Translations under genes and position numbers: made by a program
Assembly: GCA_003254885.1 (NCBI GenBank)
Contig: QANT01005287.1
Location: forward strand, 1 to 34,636
DNA length: 34,636 nt
Direction of reading: 5' to 3'
From: Purshia tridentata
Taxonomy: Eukaryota; Streptophyta; Magnoliopsida; Rosales; Rosaceae
The notes under the pieces: generated by a model
The model's input: the letters and a program-made list of their open reading frames with translations, nothing else
What the model was told of the DNA's origin: nothing
Databases searched by the model: none
In this document: piece after piece, positions 8,413-19,918 of the stretch
Position numbering within the stretch: position 1 is the stretch's first letter
How the letters are laid out: the number at the start of each line of letters is the position of its first letter

Positions 8413-10717
8413 CCCCAAAGGGCAAGGCATCCCGACACACGGCCCAAAGCCTATGTGTGTGCCATGAAGGGTCCCAAAGACCTTATGCAATCTGAGAAGC
8501 TGAACGAGTACCAACTGGGTGCTTTGAAAACAGTACCAATCCGAAAAAGAATATTTCCATTTCAATCACCAAACCAGGTTCAAAACCTTTTGATATGACG
8601 AGAAAATTAACCAAAACTCGAACTTAAAATTAAATCCTTTCTTAAAGAACCAAACGTTACCAAAACTGTTAAGTAAAATCAAACCTTTAACTTTAACCAA
8701 GAATAAAATAAGTTCTTAAAGTCAGTTTCCAAAAACTAAAACCCACACTAGCTCACGGTACGAATCACCCTAAAAGCAAATAACCTTAAATCCTTGGAAA
8801 TCCCAATCCTAATCAAAGTCTCCACCTGGACCCATTAATCCTCAACCATAACCACTGATCCTTACTTAAAATCCAACTAATCCTCAATTTCCCAAAATAA
8901 CCTCAAACCCTTCAGGATCTCCCATCCTAATCGGTACCCAACTAACTGACAACCAAGGACACAAGTAACAACAAGGTAGCACACAAATCAACCAAATAAA
9001 CTAAACCTAATTCACTCACCATGACCACGCGAAAAGACCAAACTGCCCTTCGTGGCTTCTTTGCTCGGATTCCAAAATCCGACAGCACAATGACATCGGA
9101 AATACAAATTCCTGTGCCGAGTACCTGTTAAGACCAGACAACCAAACAAGACAAGACAGAGTTCACAACCAGTCCGTTTAACAACTGAAATGGGCGGGAA
9201 CCACCACGCACGATGGCTGCCCGGCCCCGGAAAACACACGAAAAGTTCAGAGAAATCACCCATAGGTTCGGGTGGTTGGCCCGAGGCCAAAAACCAAGGA
9301 ACGGGTCGCTGGCACAACCACACACAGCGGGACCAAGGCGGTCAACGGTTGGTCAACGGCGGTCAACTGCAGAAAACTGAAATTCACGTGTAGCTAAAAC
9401 GAACTACACAGGCACGTAGAGTACGTGGAGGGGACGAAAACTCAAACCTGGATCGACGGCCAAAAGTGGCCGGAAAAGGAGGAAAACTGGCCGGAAAGCC
9501 GCCGGCTTGCTCAACGTCGATCCGCCGTCCACGGCGGTCCAACTGACCATCGGAGCACACCAATCAACTGGCTCGACGAGTAGAGAAGATCTGGGCAAGT
9601 GGGAGGTCGCGTTGTCGCCGGAATCGCCGTGATCGCCGCCGTGACATTTACTGTGCGCGATTTGGGTCTCTCTTTCCGGGCGTTTCTAGGCTAGACGGTG
9701 GCTACAGGAAGCAAGAGGGGGAAGAGGGGAGCTCAGCAAGCTAAAGCTCGAGCCCAGCAGCCGCCGGACGCGCCCCCGCGCGTCCATGGAAGCTGCGCTT
9801 GGGAGAGAGAGTCGCGAGAGGGAGAGAGGAGAGAGAAACTGAGAGATTTTCTGGGGTTTTGGGCTTTTTAAAATCACCTTTTTCCAAAATTACAAGTTTG
9901 TCCCTCTATTTACACGTCAGAAACTTTCAAATCGTAGCTCCGTTTGACGCGTGCTACGTGTCTACGAACTCGTGAGAACGAGACCTTTCCAACGAACCCA
10001 AGGTCAACGCAAAAACCTTGTTCGAACAAAAAGTCAACTTTTGCCCCTTTAAAATCAACTTAAAAATTTGAAAACCGCCCAAAACGTTTTACCTTTCCAG
10101 TAAAATCCCGAAAACCTTTAAAAGCTTTTCAAAACCACTTTGGAAGGTACGGGGTGTTACATGCTTGCCCCTACTATACTCTCGTGAGTGCAGGTAACCC
10201 AATTGTTGACGATTAGGACTGAGGTCGTGGGTGTGACACTTGTAGATTGTCAACATCATTTTTATCTGATTGGGATCTTTTCTTTGGCAGTGGTGGTGTC
10301 TTTCTGTCATCCTCCTAAGTGGCACTTTCCATTGGCTACCCATGAGTCCAATTTGTTGCCCCACTTTACCTATGGTAGAATCACTCTGGAGTAATTAGAC
10401 TATCCAAGCATATCTATTTATCTACTATCCTTGTATAATTATTACTTGTTTATGTAGTGTTTAGGGTTATCGCTTACTGAACTTATAACCCACTCAGGTT
10501 GGTTCTTTTATTATTATCTTAATCTAATGAGGTATTTTTAGTAATTTATCTCCACTGTAATTTACTACTTTGATCTAACCCAGTTTCACAACTCTAAAGG
10601 GCTTAACTCATTTGAAAGAGCTTGGGGTTATAATACTCAGAGGTAAGGGGTATTATAGTCTTGGGATCTTTAAGACGAGTGCCGCTGTGGCGTTTTCGGC
10701 GGTTCCAAGGCGTCACA

Positions 10718-11002
10718 ATTGATGATGATGGTGAATGGCCTAGCCCTTGTTAACTTTCAAATGGAGGTATTCTATGAGTGATGTTGCCTGTTTCTGCTCA
10801 CATTCTAGTATCCTTCCAATGTGGGAAGGCCATGAGGTAACTAAGAATGCCCTCAAACGTTGCCATTAGTTCTAACCCATTCAGCTGATGGGTGCAATCA
10901 ATGGTGTTCCACGGAAGGGGCATTAAGGGTGGAGTAGGGTGCCAACTATTTCAGTGAGCTATTTGGTGGCCGTAATACAAGCAATAAGCACTAATGCGAA
11001 AA

Positions 11003-11041
<39 letters not shown>

Positions 11042-11284
11042 TCATATATGTCTGTTTTAAATGTAACTGATAGGGTAATATTAAGTTTTGAAAAATTGAT
11101 ATCTATAACATTTTATATATCGATTTACATATTATGGTATTCTATTTCGATATATTAAATTTCTAATTTTATTTTATAATCGGTTTACATATTAAGGTAT
11201 TTTATTTTGATATTTTAAATTTTCTAATCTCATCAACTATCCTTCAAAATTGATATCTAAACCAAATAAGGGATGAAAGGCTGG
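10718..11284. other. unassigned sequence between elements F and D
   Basis: About 290 bp of mixed-composition sequence with no open frame over 60 codons is followed by AT-rich DNA with an (AT)15 microsatellite at 11008-11037. The first part has codon-like composition and might be a decayed exon, but I cannot match it to a family. Confidence 0.4.
11008..11037. repeat. (AT)15 microsatellite
   Basis: An uninterrupted AT dinucleotide run of 30 bp. Confidence 0.95.
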
Positions 11285-12757
11285 TACTGTTCACTATTTT
11301 TGAAAGTTGGTTTTAAAAGGGCAAAAGGTCAGATTTTTTTCCTCACTTTCTCTCTCTTCTCTCCCGCACTCTCTCTTTATCTTGCGACCCCTCCCTCCAG
11401 CCGCGCCTTCCACCGACGCGTGAGGGAGCATCGGATGGTGGGCTGGCCTGGTTTTTGGTCCACCGTGGTCGCCTCCTCCTCCTTTTCCTTCCTTTGGCCA
11501 CCGTTCAGCTCAGAACAGCCCGGAACAAGAGAAACCAGCTTGTGCACAGTCGATGTCGCCGATGGCGATCTCCCTTTTCCAGTGACATCGAGATCTCCTA
11601 CTGGCCCAGACTTTTTCCCCTCATCGAGCCCGTCACAATGGTGTCCTCCGATCGTCCATCGGAGCTCTGTGGTCGGTGGATCGACGTTGTGTCACGCCCC
11701 GACCCTCAGGCACGTGACTAAAAACTGTTACCTACAACTGTGGGCCCTTTTTCTGAAACTGTGAGCCATGAATAATAAATAATTTACTGAAACCACTGTA
11801 AGTTAAAAAAACATATTTATAAAAACAAGCTGTAAAATCTTTTACATAAAAGCATGGTGTAAAATAAGTTTCTGAAGCATTACTGGTCCCACTGCCTCGT
11901 CTTCTCTCCACTGCCTCCTCAGCCTGCTCAACCTGCAAAAACAAACCCTGCACCCCACCACAGGTGCACCGGGTTTACACACAAACCCGGTAAGCTCACT
12001 AGAGCTCGTGTGAGTGAAATCTAACTGAAACCTCAAATTAAACTCAAATAAAATAATCAGTCACAATCCATCTTAAGCCTCGAATCACAATCAAACCACA
12101 AATCAGAAATCATAATCCTTAACCTGATCACCCATCCTCTAACCAATCCAATTCACTGTCCCAATCTGTAATACCTCAATTATCCTCAATTGATCCCCTA
12201 AACTGGAAATCACCTTGAATTACATCACAAGGTCCTGACTTAGAATCCCACTAGATTCTCCAAGAATCTTAGAATCCTCGATAACCATTCAGAACCAACT
12301 TAAACCTCAATTAGTCCTTCCACTATCCTCAAATAACCTTTAGAACCCACTAAATCCTCAATTAAAACCACTGATACTCCGAAACCTTTTACTTACCCTT
12401 AAATCTCAAATGACCTTTGATACTCAAACCCCAGTAATCAATTCTCGCCTAAACCTTTAAATTCAAAGTTTCTCAACACCTCACTGTCACCCTTTGAGAT
12501 TCCTCAGCTTTAAAACATTTCATAAAAATTCACGAAAGAGAAGATAATTACTGATTTCAAATCCGCTTTAAAAACTCTTAGAAATCAATAAAACTGATCA
12601 AAGTCTCAAATTATAAAACCAGAACTGAAAACTCTGATAAATCAATAAAACTGGTCAAGTTCCCAAAATATCAATTAAGAACTGAAATCTATAATTCTCA
12701 AGAACAACTGTAAGCTGACAAGAAATGAAAACCATCACCCAATCCACATCCAGCTAG

Positions 12758-13000
12758 CCTGCCGTACATGCGCAGGGCTCACAACCTGCCGTACGCATGC
12801 AGGGCCAAGAATCCTGCCGTACATGTGCAGGGCCCACGACCTGCCGTACGCATGCAGGGCCAATAATCCTGCCGTACATGCGCAGGGCCTACGACCTGCC
12901 GTACGCATGCAGGGCCAATATCCTGCCGTACATGTGCAGAGCCAGGGTCTGTCATACACATGCAGGGCCAACAACTGCCGTACGTGCACGCAGGGCCGCC
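12758..13000. repeat. 9-copy array of the ~27-bp CTGCCGTACATG repeat (in LTR B)
   Basis: Nine units of 26-28 bp. Units 1-6 alternate between CCTGCCGTACATGYGCAGGG and CCTGCCGTACGCATGCAGGG, which gives a ~56-bp higher-order dimer. Units 7-9 are the same three variants found at the end of the arrays in A and E. Apparent open frames across it (repeats of CRAHDLPYAC type) come from the period being near a multiple of three. Confidence 0.92.
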
Positions 13001-13401
13001 CCCAAAGGGCAACACATCCCGACACACGGCCCAAAGCCTATGTGTGTGCCGTGATGGGTCCCAAAGACCTATAATATCTGAGAAGCTGAACGAATACCAA
13101 CTGGGTGCTTTGACAACAATATCAATCCGAAAAGAACATTTTCAGTTCAAACACCAAAATCCAGGTTCCAAACCCTTTTTTGATATAGCGAGAAAACTAA
13201 TCAAAACTCGAACTTAAAATTAAATCATTTCTTAAAGAACCAACGTTACCAAAAATTGATAAGTAGAATCAAATCTTTAACTTTATTGAAGAATAAACTG
13301 AGTTCTCAAAATCAGTTTCCAAAACCAAAATCCACACAAAGTCACCTTAAAAAGCAATAATCTTAAAACCCCCGGGAATCTCAATCCTAACCAAAAGTCT
13401 C

Positions 13402-15387
13402 TGTAACACCCCGCACCTTTCAAAAAAGTGTTTTGAAAAGTTTTAAAAGATTTTCAGGATTTTTTTAGGAGAAGTAAAACGTTTTGGGCGTTTTTCAAAA
13501 ATTTAAGTTTGACTTTTCGTTTGGGAGGACTTTTTGCGTTGACTTTGGGTTTGTTGGAAAGGTCTCATCCTCACGAGTTCGTAGACACGTAGCACGCGTC
13601 GAACGGAGCTACGGTTTGGAAGTTACGGACGTGTGAAGAGAAGGACACATTGATAATTTTGAAAAAGGTGATTTTAAAAGCCCAAAAACCCAGACTTTTT
13701 TCACACTTTCTCTCTCCTCCCTCCCGACGTCTCTCTCGCGAGTACACTTTCAGCCGCAGCTTCCACCGGCGCGTGGGAGCGCGTCCGGCGGCGGCTGGGC
13801 TCGGACTTTGGCCTGGCGTGGTCGTCTCCTTCCCCTCTTGCTTCCCGTAGCCACCGTCCAGCCCAGAAACGGCCGGAAAGAGAAAACCCAACTCGTGCAC
13901 AGTCGACGTCGGCGGCGATCTCGCCGTTTCCGGCGACGACGAGGTTCAGTGACTGCCTAGACCTTCTCTACTCGTCGAGCCTAGCGTGTTGGTGGGTTCG
14001 ATTGACCCGTGGGACCGCTGTGGACGGCGGATCGGAGCTAGGTGTGCCGCCGACTTTCCGGCCAGTTTTCGTCAATTTCCGGCCACTTTTGGCCGTCGAC
14101 CCAGGTTTGAGAATTGATCCTCTCAACCTCCTCTTCCTGTTTGTGTTGTCTGTTGTTGACGTTAGAGAGTTTGACTTTTGGCAGGTTGACCACCCTTTGA
14201 CCACCGCGGGTACCGCCGCGTGTGGGGGTCCCAGCGACTTCTTTCAGTGTTTTTGTCCTCGGGCCAACCACCCGAGCCTGTGGGTGAGTTCTCTAAACTT
14301 TTTGAGTGTTTTTCCGAGGGTCGGGCAGCCACCGTGTGTGGTGGTTCCCGCCGGTTTTTGTGCGTGTTGGCTCGGTTGTGATTCCTGTTTTGTCTTGCTT
14401 GGTTTGTCTGGTCTTAATAGGTGCGCTCGGCTTGGGAATTACATTTTCGATGCCGTTGTGTTGCCGGATTTTAGAATCCGTGCAAAGGAGCCACGAAGGG
14501 CACGAAGGGTAGTTCAGTCTTTTCGTGCGGAACACTGTGAGTGAACTTAAGATCAATTTATTTCAGTTCAGTTAACTTTCTGGTCTAGTTAATTGCTTGC
14601 CTTGTTTGCTTTGTGTGATTAGTTGTTGTTTGCTAGTTAAGGTGGGTATGGAAATTAAGATTGAAGATCTCGAGGTGTTAAAGGTTAATTGAGGTTAAAG
14701 GCTTCAGTAAGAGATTGGAGTAACAGTGGGTATCAGTTGAGGATTAATTTGGATTCTAAATAAGTATCAGTGGTTATTGTTCGAGGATTAGTGGATCCCA
14801 GTTGTTGGATCTAGTTGGATCCCAAGTAAGGATCTCGTGGATTGTTTCGAGATTATTTCAGTTTAGAGGTTAAATCGAGGATAATTGAGGTATTAAAGTT
14901 TGGCACAGTGGAATCGATTGGTTAAGTGGATTTGGCGATTAGGATAAGAATTGTGTTTGTGACTTGTGGTTGGATTGTGATTTGAGGCTTAAGATGGATT
15001 ATGATCTGATTATTTTATTAATTTTCTAATTTGAGGTTACAGTAGTTTTCACTCATATGGGCTCTATTGAGCTTACCGGGTTTGTGTGTAAACCCGGTGC
15101 ACCTGTGGTTGGGTGCAGGGTTTGGTTTTGCAGGTGTTCAGGCTGAGGAGACAGTGGAGAGAAGACGAGGCAGTGGGACCAGTAGCAGTTTCAGAAAGTT
15201 ATTTTACAGTTTGATTTTTATGTAAAATTTTTACAGCTTATTTTTATAAACGTGCTTTTGTAAAGTTACAGTTATTTCAGTAAATTATTTTATTATTCAT
15301 GGCTCACAGTTTTAGAAAAAGGGCCCACAGGGAACAGTTATCAGTTTTCAGCAGTTTAGGCACGTGCCCGAGGGTCGGGGCGTGTCA
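13402..15387 (+). mobile_element. solo LTR C, youngest level of the nest
   Basis: The element starts TGTAACACCCCGCACC and ends GAGGGTCGGGGCGTGTCA, with an exact 5-bp duplication, GTCTC, at 13397-13401 and 15388-15392. At 1986 bp it is about 1 kb shorter than A and B, because the tandem-repeat module is absent. A 180-codon open frame (14002-14544) crosses its GC-rich part but is not kept in A or B, so I do not call it a gene. Its exact ends and target repeats identify a solo LTR left by recombination between the two LTRs of a full element. Confidence 0.9.
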
Positions 15388-17984
15388 GTCTCCACCTGGA
15401 CTCACCGGTCCTCAACAAACCACTAAATCCTTCTTTAGTCCTCAATCAATCCTTTAAATCCTCTGAAATTCCATTCCTAATTCTGTACCCCTCTTAACTA
15501 GTAACCAACAACCAATCGAACAAGCACTCAAAGCAGCCAAGTAACTAATTAAATTGAGAATTAAATGGTCTTAGGTTCACTCACTGTGTCTGCGCGAAAA
15601 GACTGAACTGCCCTTCGTGTCCTTCGGGGCTCCTTTGCTCGGATTCTAAAATCCGACAGCATAACGGGAATACAAATTCCCAAGCCGTGCGTACCTGTTA
15701 AGACCAGACAACCCAAGAAACCAACCAGAATTCACAACAGGTTCTCAACCAAGCCAATAATCACGAAAGCGGGCGAGAACCACCACGCACGGTGGCTGCC
15801 GGACCCTCGGAAAACACACGAAGGTCCAAGAAACTCACCCAAACTCACCAGTAGGTTTGGGTGGTTGGCCCGAGGCCAAAAACCAAGAAAACGGTCACTG
15901 GAACTGTCACACGCAGTGAGTCCCACGACAGTCAACGGCGGTCAACTGCCAAAAACGAAAGTCACGTTTAGCTTAAACGAATTACACAGGGACGTAGAGG
16001 AGATCGAGGGGATCAATTCTCGAACCTGGGTCGACGGCCAAAAATGGCCGAAAAAGGAAGAAAACTGGCCGGAAAGCTGCCGGCCTCCTTAACTCCGATC
16101 CGCCACCCACAGCGGTCCCACGGGTCAATCGAACCCACCAACACGCTGGGCTCGACGAGAGGAAGAGATCTGAGCAGGTGGGAGGTCGCGTCGTCGCCGA
16201 AATCGCCGAGATCGCCGCCGTGACGCCAACTGTGCATGCTCGGATTCTCTCTTTCCGGGCTGTTTCGGGAGGAGGCGCCACCACCGGAGGGAAGAGGGAG
16301 GTGGCGCGAGCACGGCGAGCCAAAAACCAAGCCGGCCCGCCGCCGGACGCGCCCCCATGCGCCGGCGAAAGGCGCAGCTTGGAGATGCACTCGCGAGAGG
16401 GAGGGAAGCTTCGGGAGAGAGGAAAGAGAAACTGCCTGATTTCTGGGGTTCTGTGCCTTTTTAAAAACCAACTTTTCAAAATTACAAACTTGCCCCTCTC
16501 TTCACACGTCCGTAACTTCCAAACCGTAGCTCCGTTTGACGCGTGCTACGTGTCTACGAACTCGTGAGGACGAGACCTTTCCATTGAACCCAAAGTCAAC
16601 GCAAAAAGTCCTCCCGAACAAAAAGTCAACTTTTTGCCCAACTTTAAAAGTCAAACTTAAAAAATTAGGAAAACGCCAAAACGCTTTACTTTCCAAATAA
16701 AATCCCGAAAATCTTTAAAAAGCTTTTCAAAACAACTTTTGGAAAGTGCAAGGTGTTACACGTTGGGCAGGCCACGGCTTCTCCGGCTGTTTTCCTCCTT
16801 TTCCGACAACTTTTGGTCTTCGACCCAAGTTTGAGTTTGGGTCCACTCAACCTCCTCTATGTGCTGTACAGTTTGTTTCAGTTTTTAGTGAGTTTTGGTT
16901 TGGTGCAGGTGAGCCACCACCAGCCACCGCGGGTCCCGCCGCGTGTGGTGGTGTCAGCGACCTGTCTTCATGGTTTTTGGCCTCGAGCCAATCACTTGGA
17001 CCTTGGGTGAGTTTCCCTCACTTTTTGAGTGTTTTTTGGGGCCGGGCAGCCACCGTGTGTGGTGGTTCCCCCCCGTTTCAGCCGTTTAACGGCTTTGTTG
17101 TGAACTTGTGTGATTTGTTGGACTGTCTGGTCTTAATAGATATCCTAGGCTCAAGAATTTGTATTTCCGATGCCGTTGTACTACCAGATTTTAGAATCCG
17201 AGCGAAGGAGCCATGAAGGGTAGTTCGGTCCTCTCGCGTGGTCACTGTGAGTGAAATTTAGGTTCAGTTCATTTGATTGACTTGTGTGCTGCCTTGGTGG
17301 TTGTATGCTTGATTCCTAGAGAAGTGGGTACAGTATAGGATGGGATATCCTGGAATTCATTGAGGTTAATTTCGGCTTAAAGGATTTATTGAGTTGCTTT
17401 TGGTATTAATGACGATTATGCTTGGTTAAGTATTAATTGGGTATTGAGGATTTTTGAGGTTTTGATTAAGGATGAAATTTAGTGAAGAATAATGTAAATT
17501 ATTTATCGAGTTAATCGGTGATTGATGGTTGTTATTATACTTGAGGTTTATGAGATTAATTGGAGGGGTATGGAATTATTTGCTTGTTTATTTGGATTGG
17601 TGATTTGTGGATTTTATGGTTTGAGGTTTAAGTTGGTTTTATCGTATGATTATTTTATTGACTTTAATGTGAGGTTATTACTGTAACTTTTCACTCATAC
17701 GAGCTCTAGTAAGCTTAACGGGTTTGTGTTTAAACCTGGTGCACCTTTAGTTGGGTGTAGAGGGCTAATTTTGTAGGTTAAACAAGCTGAGGAGATAGTG
17801 GAGAGAAGACGAGGCAGTGGGACTAGCAATGTTTTGAAAACTTGGTCTTACACCTTGGTTTATGTAAATGTTTTTGTGAAACACAGTTGATTTGAATAAA
17901 TTGTTTTATGTTTATGACTCACAGCTTCCGAAAAAAAAAAAGGTTGACAGTTTCAGTTTTCAGTTGTTCTCACGTGCCCGAGGG

Positions 17985-18932
17985 ACACCATCCTTATACA
18001 ACCTTGCAACTATAGTGCTTATTACACGACTCTTTATTTTGTTTTGACACTTTCTCTTTGTTGGCTTTTTCTTTTTTTCAAATTTGCATCAATTCTTCCT
18101 TTTTTTTTTTTTATAAATTGAGCAGAAAGAGGAAGATGTAGCTGTCTTGGAACAAGCTGTGAATGTGTACACCTTTGAGTTTGAAAAGTTTATAAGTTTC
18201 ATCAGGTATTACTCCTATTTCCTGTGTTCAAGTGGGGAACTTTTAGTTTTATATGTTATTAATTGATGATAATGATTAATGAAAAGAAATGGATGATAAA
18301 TTTACACTCACTTTAATAATTTGCTGGAGGTTGAAATAGTGTTTGTACATTTCACTCATGAAGCAAATTTTGCATGGGACCTCTATACCGGCCAATTAAG
18401 TAGTCAAATTTGCATTATTGTGTTGTTAGGATCATTTTTCCTATAGAAAACTCAAATTAAATTTTACTCAAGATCTTGTACGTTCCTTTGGAAACATCTA
18501 GTAGCAGATTTTAGTGAACCAAAGCTCCACCTTCTTCATGAGTTTTTTGCCACCACCTTCAAACATCGTAGATGGTTCACCCAAAAGCTTCTAGGCAAGT
18601 ATTTTGATGTAGTAAGCTTCTCAAAATTCCTAGAAAGAAGGAATAGAGGATGATGGTGCTTTTATTTTTGTGAGAGATTAATACTAATTGCTTTTCTCTT
18701 TGGCCAGTCAACTACTCCTGCCGCTAAGATAGAAAACAGATCCCCCTACATATCACATTACATCAGAATCCTCTTTGTCCCTATTATAATGGTTATCATT
18801 ATAATAACCATTAGTGTATTAGTTTTGAGGTCTCAATTTATACACCCCTTACTTTGCAAGTGTTTGATTATACTATCCCTTTTGATCCCATGAATGTGTT
18901 AAATTAAAAATTGACAAATAGCCTTTAAATTC
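17985..18932. other. single-copy-like sequence upstream of the HSP70 fragment
   Basis: AT-rich DNA with intron-like poly-T tracts and one exon-like segment (18126-18205, listed separately). No other gene or transposon end was recognised. Confidence 0.45.
18126..18205 (+). other. 80-bp exon-like segment of unknown origin
   Basis: A poly-T tract and TTGAGCAG precede the segment, and it ends in CATCAG|GTATTA, so both splice consensus sites are present. One frame is open throughout and reads KEEDVAVLEQAVNVYTFEF, then EKFISFI. I do not recognise the protein. It may be an exon of a decayed or captured gene, possibly related to the fragments downstream. Confidence 0.4.
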
Positions 18933-19065
18933 ATGGATGATGCTTCACAGTCCTTGAATGATAAAGTCACTAAAGCTGTGGTCACTCTGCCTGCTTACTT
19001 CAATGATTCTCAAAGAACTGCTACAAAAGATGCTGACCGTATTGCTACTAGAAAACTTTTGAGGG
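18933..19065 (+). pseudogene. HSP70 exon fragment, organellar (plastid-type) wording
   Basis: The frame from 18933 encodes [20 protein letters not shown] followed by ATKDADRIA, the conserved ATPase-domain segment of DnaK/HSP70 chaperones; [14 protein letters not shown] is a family hallmark. The upstream residues [11 protein letters not shown] fit the plastid stromal HSP70 better than cytosolic forms. Only about 45 of roughly 690 residues are present. The glycine of DAGRIAG is replaced, similarity ends at LLRV, and neither the preceding nor the following domain is found nearby. It is a captured or residual exon, not a working chaperone gene. It lies immediately upstream of the likely thioredoxin leader. 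Confidence 0.85.
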
Positions 19066-19491
19066 TACAAAAGATGCTGGTTGTTTGCTCTCAGCCTGCT
19101 CTCTCCCTCTCATTCTCACCTTCTCCTCTATCCCTCTCCTCTCTCCATTTTATCCTCTCATTTCGTTCAACAGTTTTGGTGAGTGGCTTGATTTTTTTAT
19201 TTTATTAATTTTTATGTTTAATTTGCGGGTGGGATGGGAATGGGTTGGGGCTGGGTTCAGGAGGGTGGCTGGATATTGGGTTGGGTAATTCTATTAAATA
19301 TACCCTTTTAATACCCAAAACACTTTTTTAACCCTTCTTTCTCTTTTTAATCTTTTATAGCTTTTTGTACTTAAATCAGACAAAATTACCCCTTGATAAG
19401 AAGACCAAAATGCCCACTGTGCCTTCTCTTTCACCATTTCTTTGTTATCAGAAACCAGGTTCCCTTCTCTTTCTCTCATTCTCCTCTGCCA

Positions 19492-19814
19492 ATGGCTATG
19501 AGTGCTACCAGACTTATAAACCTTCCTCAATTCATGGCCATTGAACCTCTTCTCTTCCCAGACCTTCACAATCACCAACCTCTCCCATTTTGGTGGGCCC
19601 CAAACCAACCAAACCCACTCACCACTCCCACAAATGGCAATGCTGCTCTACTACTAAAGAGCCCTCCAGCATTCCTTAGCTAGAGTTCAACATAGAAGGT
19701 GGGAAATTGGTTGTCATTGATTGCATGGTGGTGGGTAGTGGGACCCGTGGGCTCTGCATTGCTCAGGCGCTGGCTTCTCTGGGAGGAGAGACCAATAGTT
19801 TACACCCTTTCGAC
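19492..19814 (+). pseudogene. protoporphyrinogen oxidase (plastid type) 5' fragment, left MULE arm
   Basis: Protoporphyrinogen IX oxidase is a flavoprotein of haem and chlorophyll synthesis. An ATG at 19492 opens a 63-codon frame (MAMSATRLINLPQFMAIEPL...) with the Ser/Pro-rich look of a plastid transit peptide. Past a stop at 19681, another frame continues at 19686 with FNIEGGKLVVIDCMVVGSGT followed by RGLCIAQALAS. This matches the N-terminal FAD-binding segment of PPOX1 (DCVIVGGGISGLCIAQALA). It then jumps to LWEE.P..., corresponding to WEEGPNSFQPSD about 30 residues further on. The fragment therefore has an internal deletion, a stop and a frame change, and cannot be active. Confidence 0.75.
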
Positions 19815-19918
19815 AGGGCATCGACACCATGTCGGCACACGATGTCTACATTTACTGCAGCCAGTTAGAATTTCATCTGTCGACACGATGTCGGCACCAT
19901 ATCGATGCCCTGTTGAAT
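19808..19918. repeat. foldback block in the left MULE arm (GTGTCGACA type)
   Basis: CGACAGGGCATCGACACCAT at the left is answered by GGCACCATATCGATGCCCTG at the right, forming a hairpin of about 110 bp. GTCGGCAC and GTCGACAC motifs lie within the stem. The matching block in the right arm is at 22398-22500. Confidence 0.75.

Larger units (their letters stand above)
7235..10161 (-). mobile_element. solo LTR A (same family as B, C and D), inserted in F
   Basis: The element is flanked by a 5-bp duplication, TGCTT, at 7230-7234 and 10162-10166. Read on the minus strand it starts TGTAACACCCCGTACC and ends in the GAGGGTCGAGGCGTGATA region (the terminal CA has become TA). It is 2927 bp, has no reverse transcriptase or gag frame, and is the same family as B and C. 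Like B it includes a segment with a tandem array (8306-8412). LTRs opening TGTAACACCCC are common among plant Ty3/gypsy chromoviruses; that family assignment is from general knowledge, not from internal sequence. Confidence 0.85.
4611..10717 (+). mobile_element. solo-LTR-like element F, interrupted by two later insertions
   Basis: The element starts TGTGAAACTCTG and ends AAGGCGTCACA, the TG..CA form of an LTR. Flanking ATTTA and ATTGA could be a decayed 5-bp target duplication. It contains a clear TATA box and CT-rich leader at 5437-5507. No gag-pol reading frame is present. Without the MITE (5769-6488) and solo LTR A (7235-10161) with their duplicated target sites it is about 2.4 kb. It shares short motifs with LTRs A-D, such as CGAGTTCGTAG and repeated TTTGACTTTGACT, so it is probably a related Ty3/gypsy-type family. 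The boundaries are inferred from the termini alone. Confidence 0.65.
11690..16760 (-). mobile_element. solo LTR B, inserted in D and itself split by C
   Basis: An exact 5-bp duplication, CGTTG, lies at 11685-11689 and 16761-16765. On the minus strand the element runs from TGTAACACCTTGCAC to GTCGGGGCGTGACA. Without C and its duplicated target it is about 3.08 kb. It carries the long version of the family, with the nine-unit array at 12758-13000. It has no retroviral-type protein frames; the many 60-165-codon frames in its GC-rich part lie in overlapping frames on both strands and look like composition artefacts. Confidence 0.88.
11285..17984 (+). mobile_element. LTR D: old, truncated copy of the A/B/C family, split by B
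   Basis: The left piece (11285-11689) and right piece (16761-17984) are together collinear with LTR C but strongly diverged. The left piece starts within the family sequence near TTTTGAAAGTTGGTTTTAAAAG; the first ~270 bp of the family are absent. The right piece ends at CACGTGCCCGAGGG without the terminal TCGGGGCGTGTCA. Element B interrupts D with the duplicated target CGTTG. D is the oldest member of the nest and, like C, lacks the tandem-repeat module. Confidence 0.75.

Noticed and set aside
12758..13000. Regularly spaced ~27-bp repeats resembling a CRISPR array
   Set aside because: The intervals are only a few bases and not unique, the array lies in a plant LTR, and there are no cas genes. 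It is a minisatellite.
12735..13034. Overlapping 80-100-codon frames on both strands (CRAHDLPYAC- and GPACVRQ-type repeats)
   Set aside because: They follow the tandem repeat on both strands at once and match no protein family.
14002..14544. 180-codon frame in LTR C, with a partly similar frame in D (16746-17216) ending DAVVLPDFRIRAKEP
   Set aside because: Copies A and B do not keep the frame open, and GC-rich sequence gives long frames in several phases here. Common descent of the LTR explains the similarity.
16554..16574. Hammerhead ribozyme (retrozyme) around the CTCGTGAGGACGAG hairpin in the LTRs
   Set aside because: The required CUGAUGA and GAAA core boxes are not present in the right order; only a 5-bp stem with a GAGG loop is seen.
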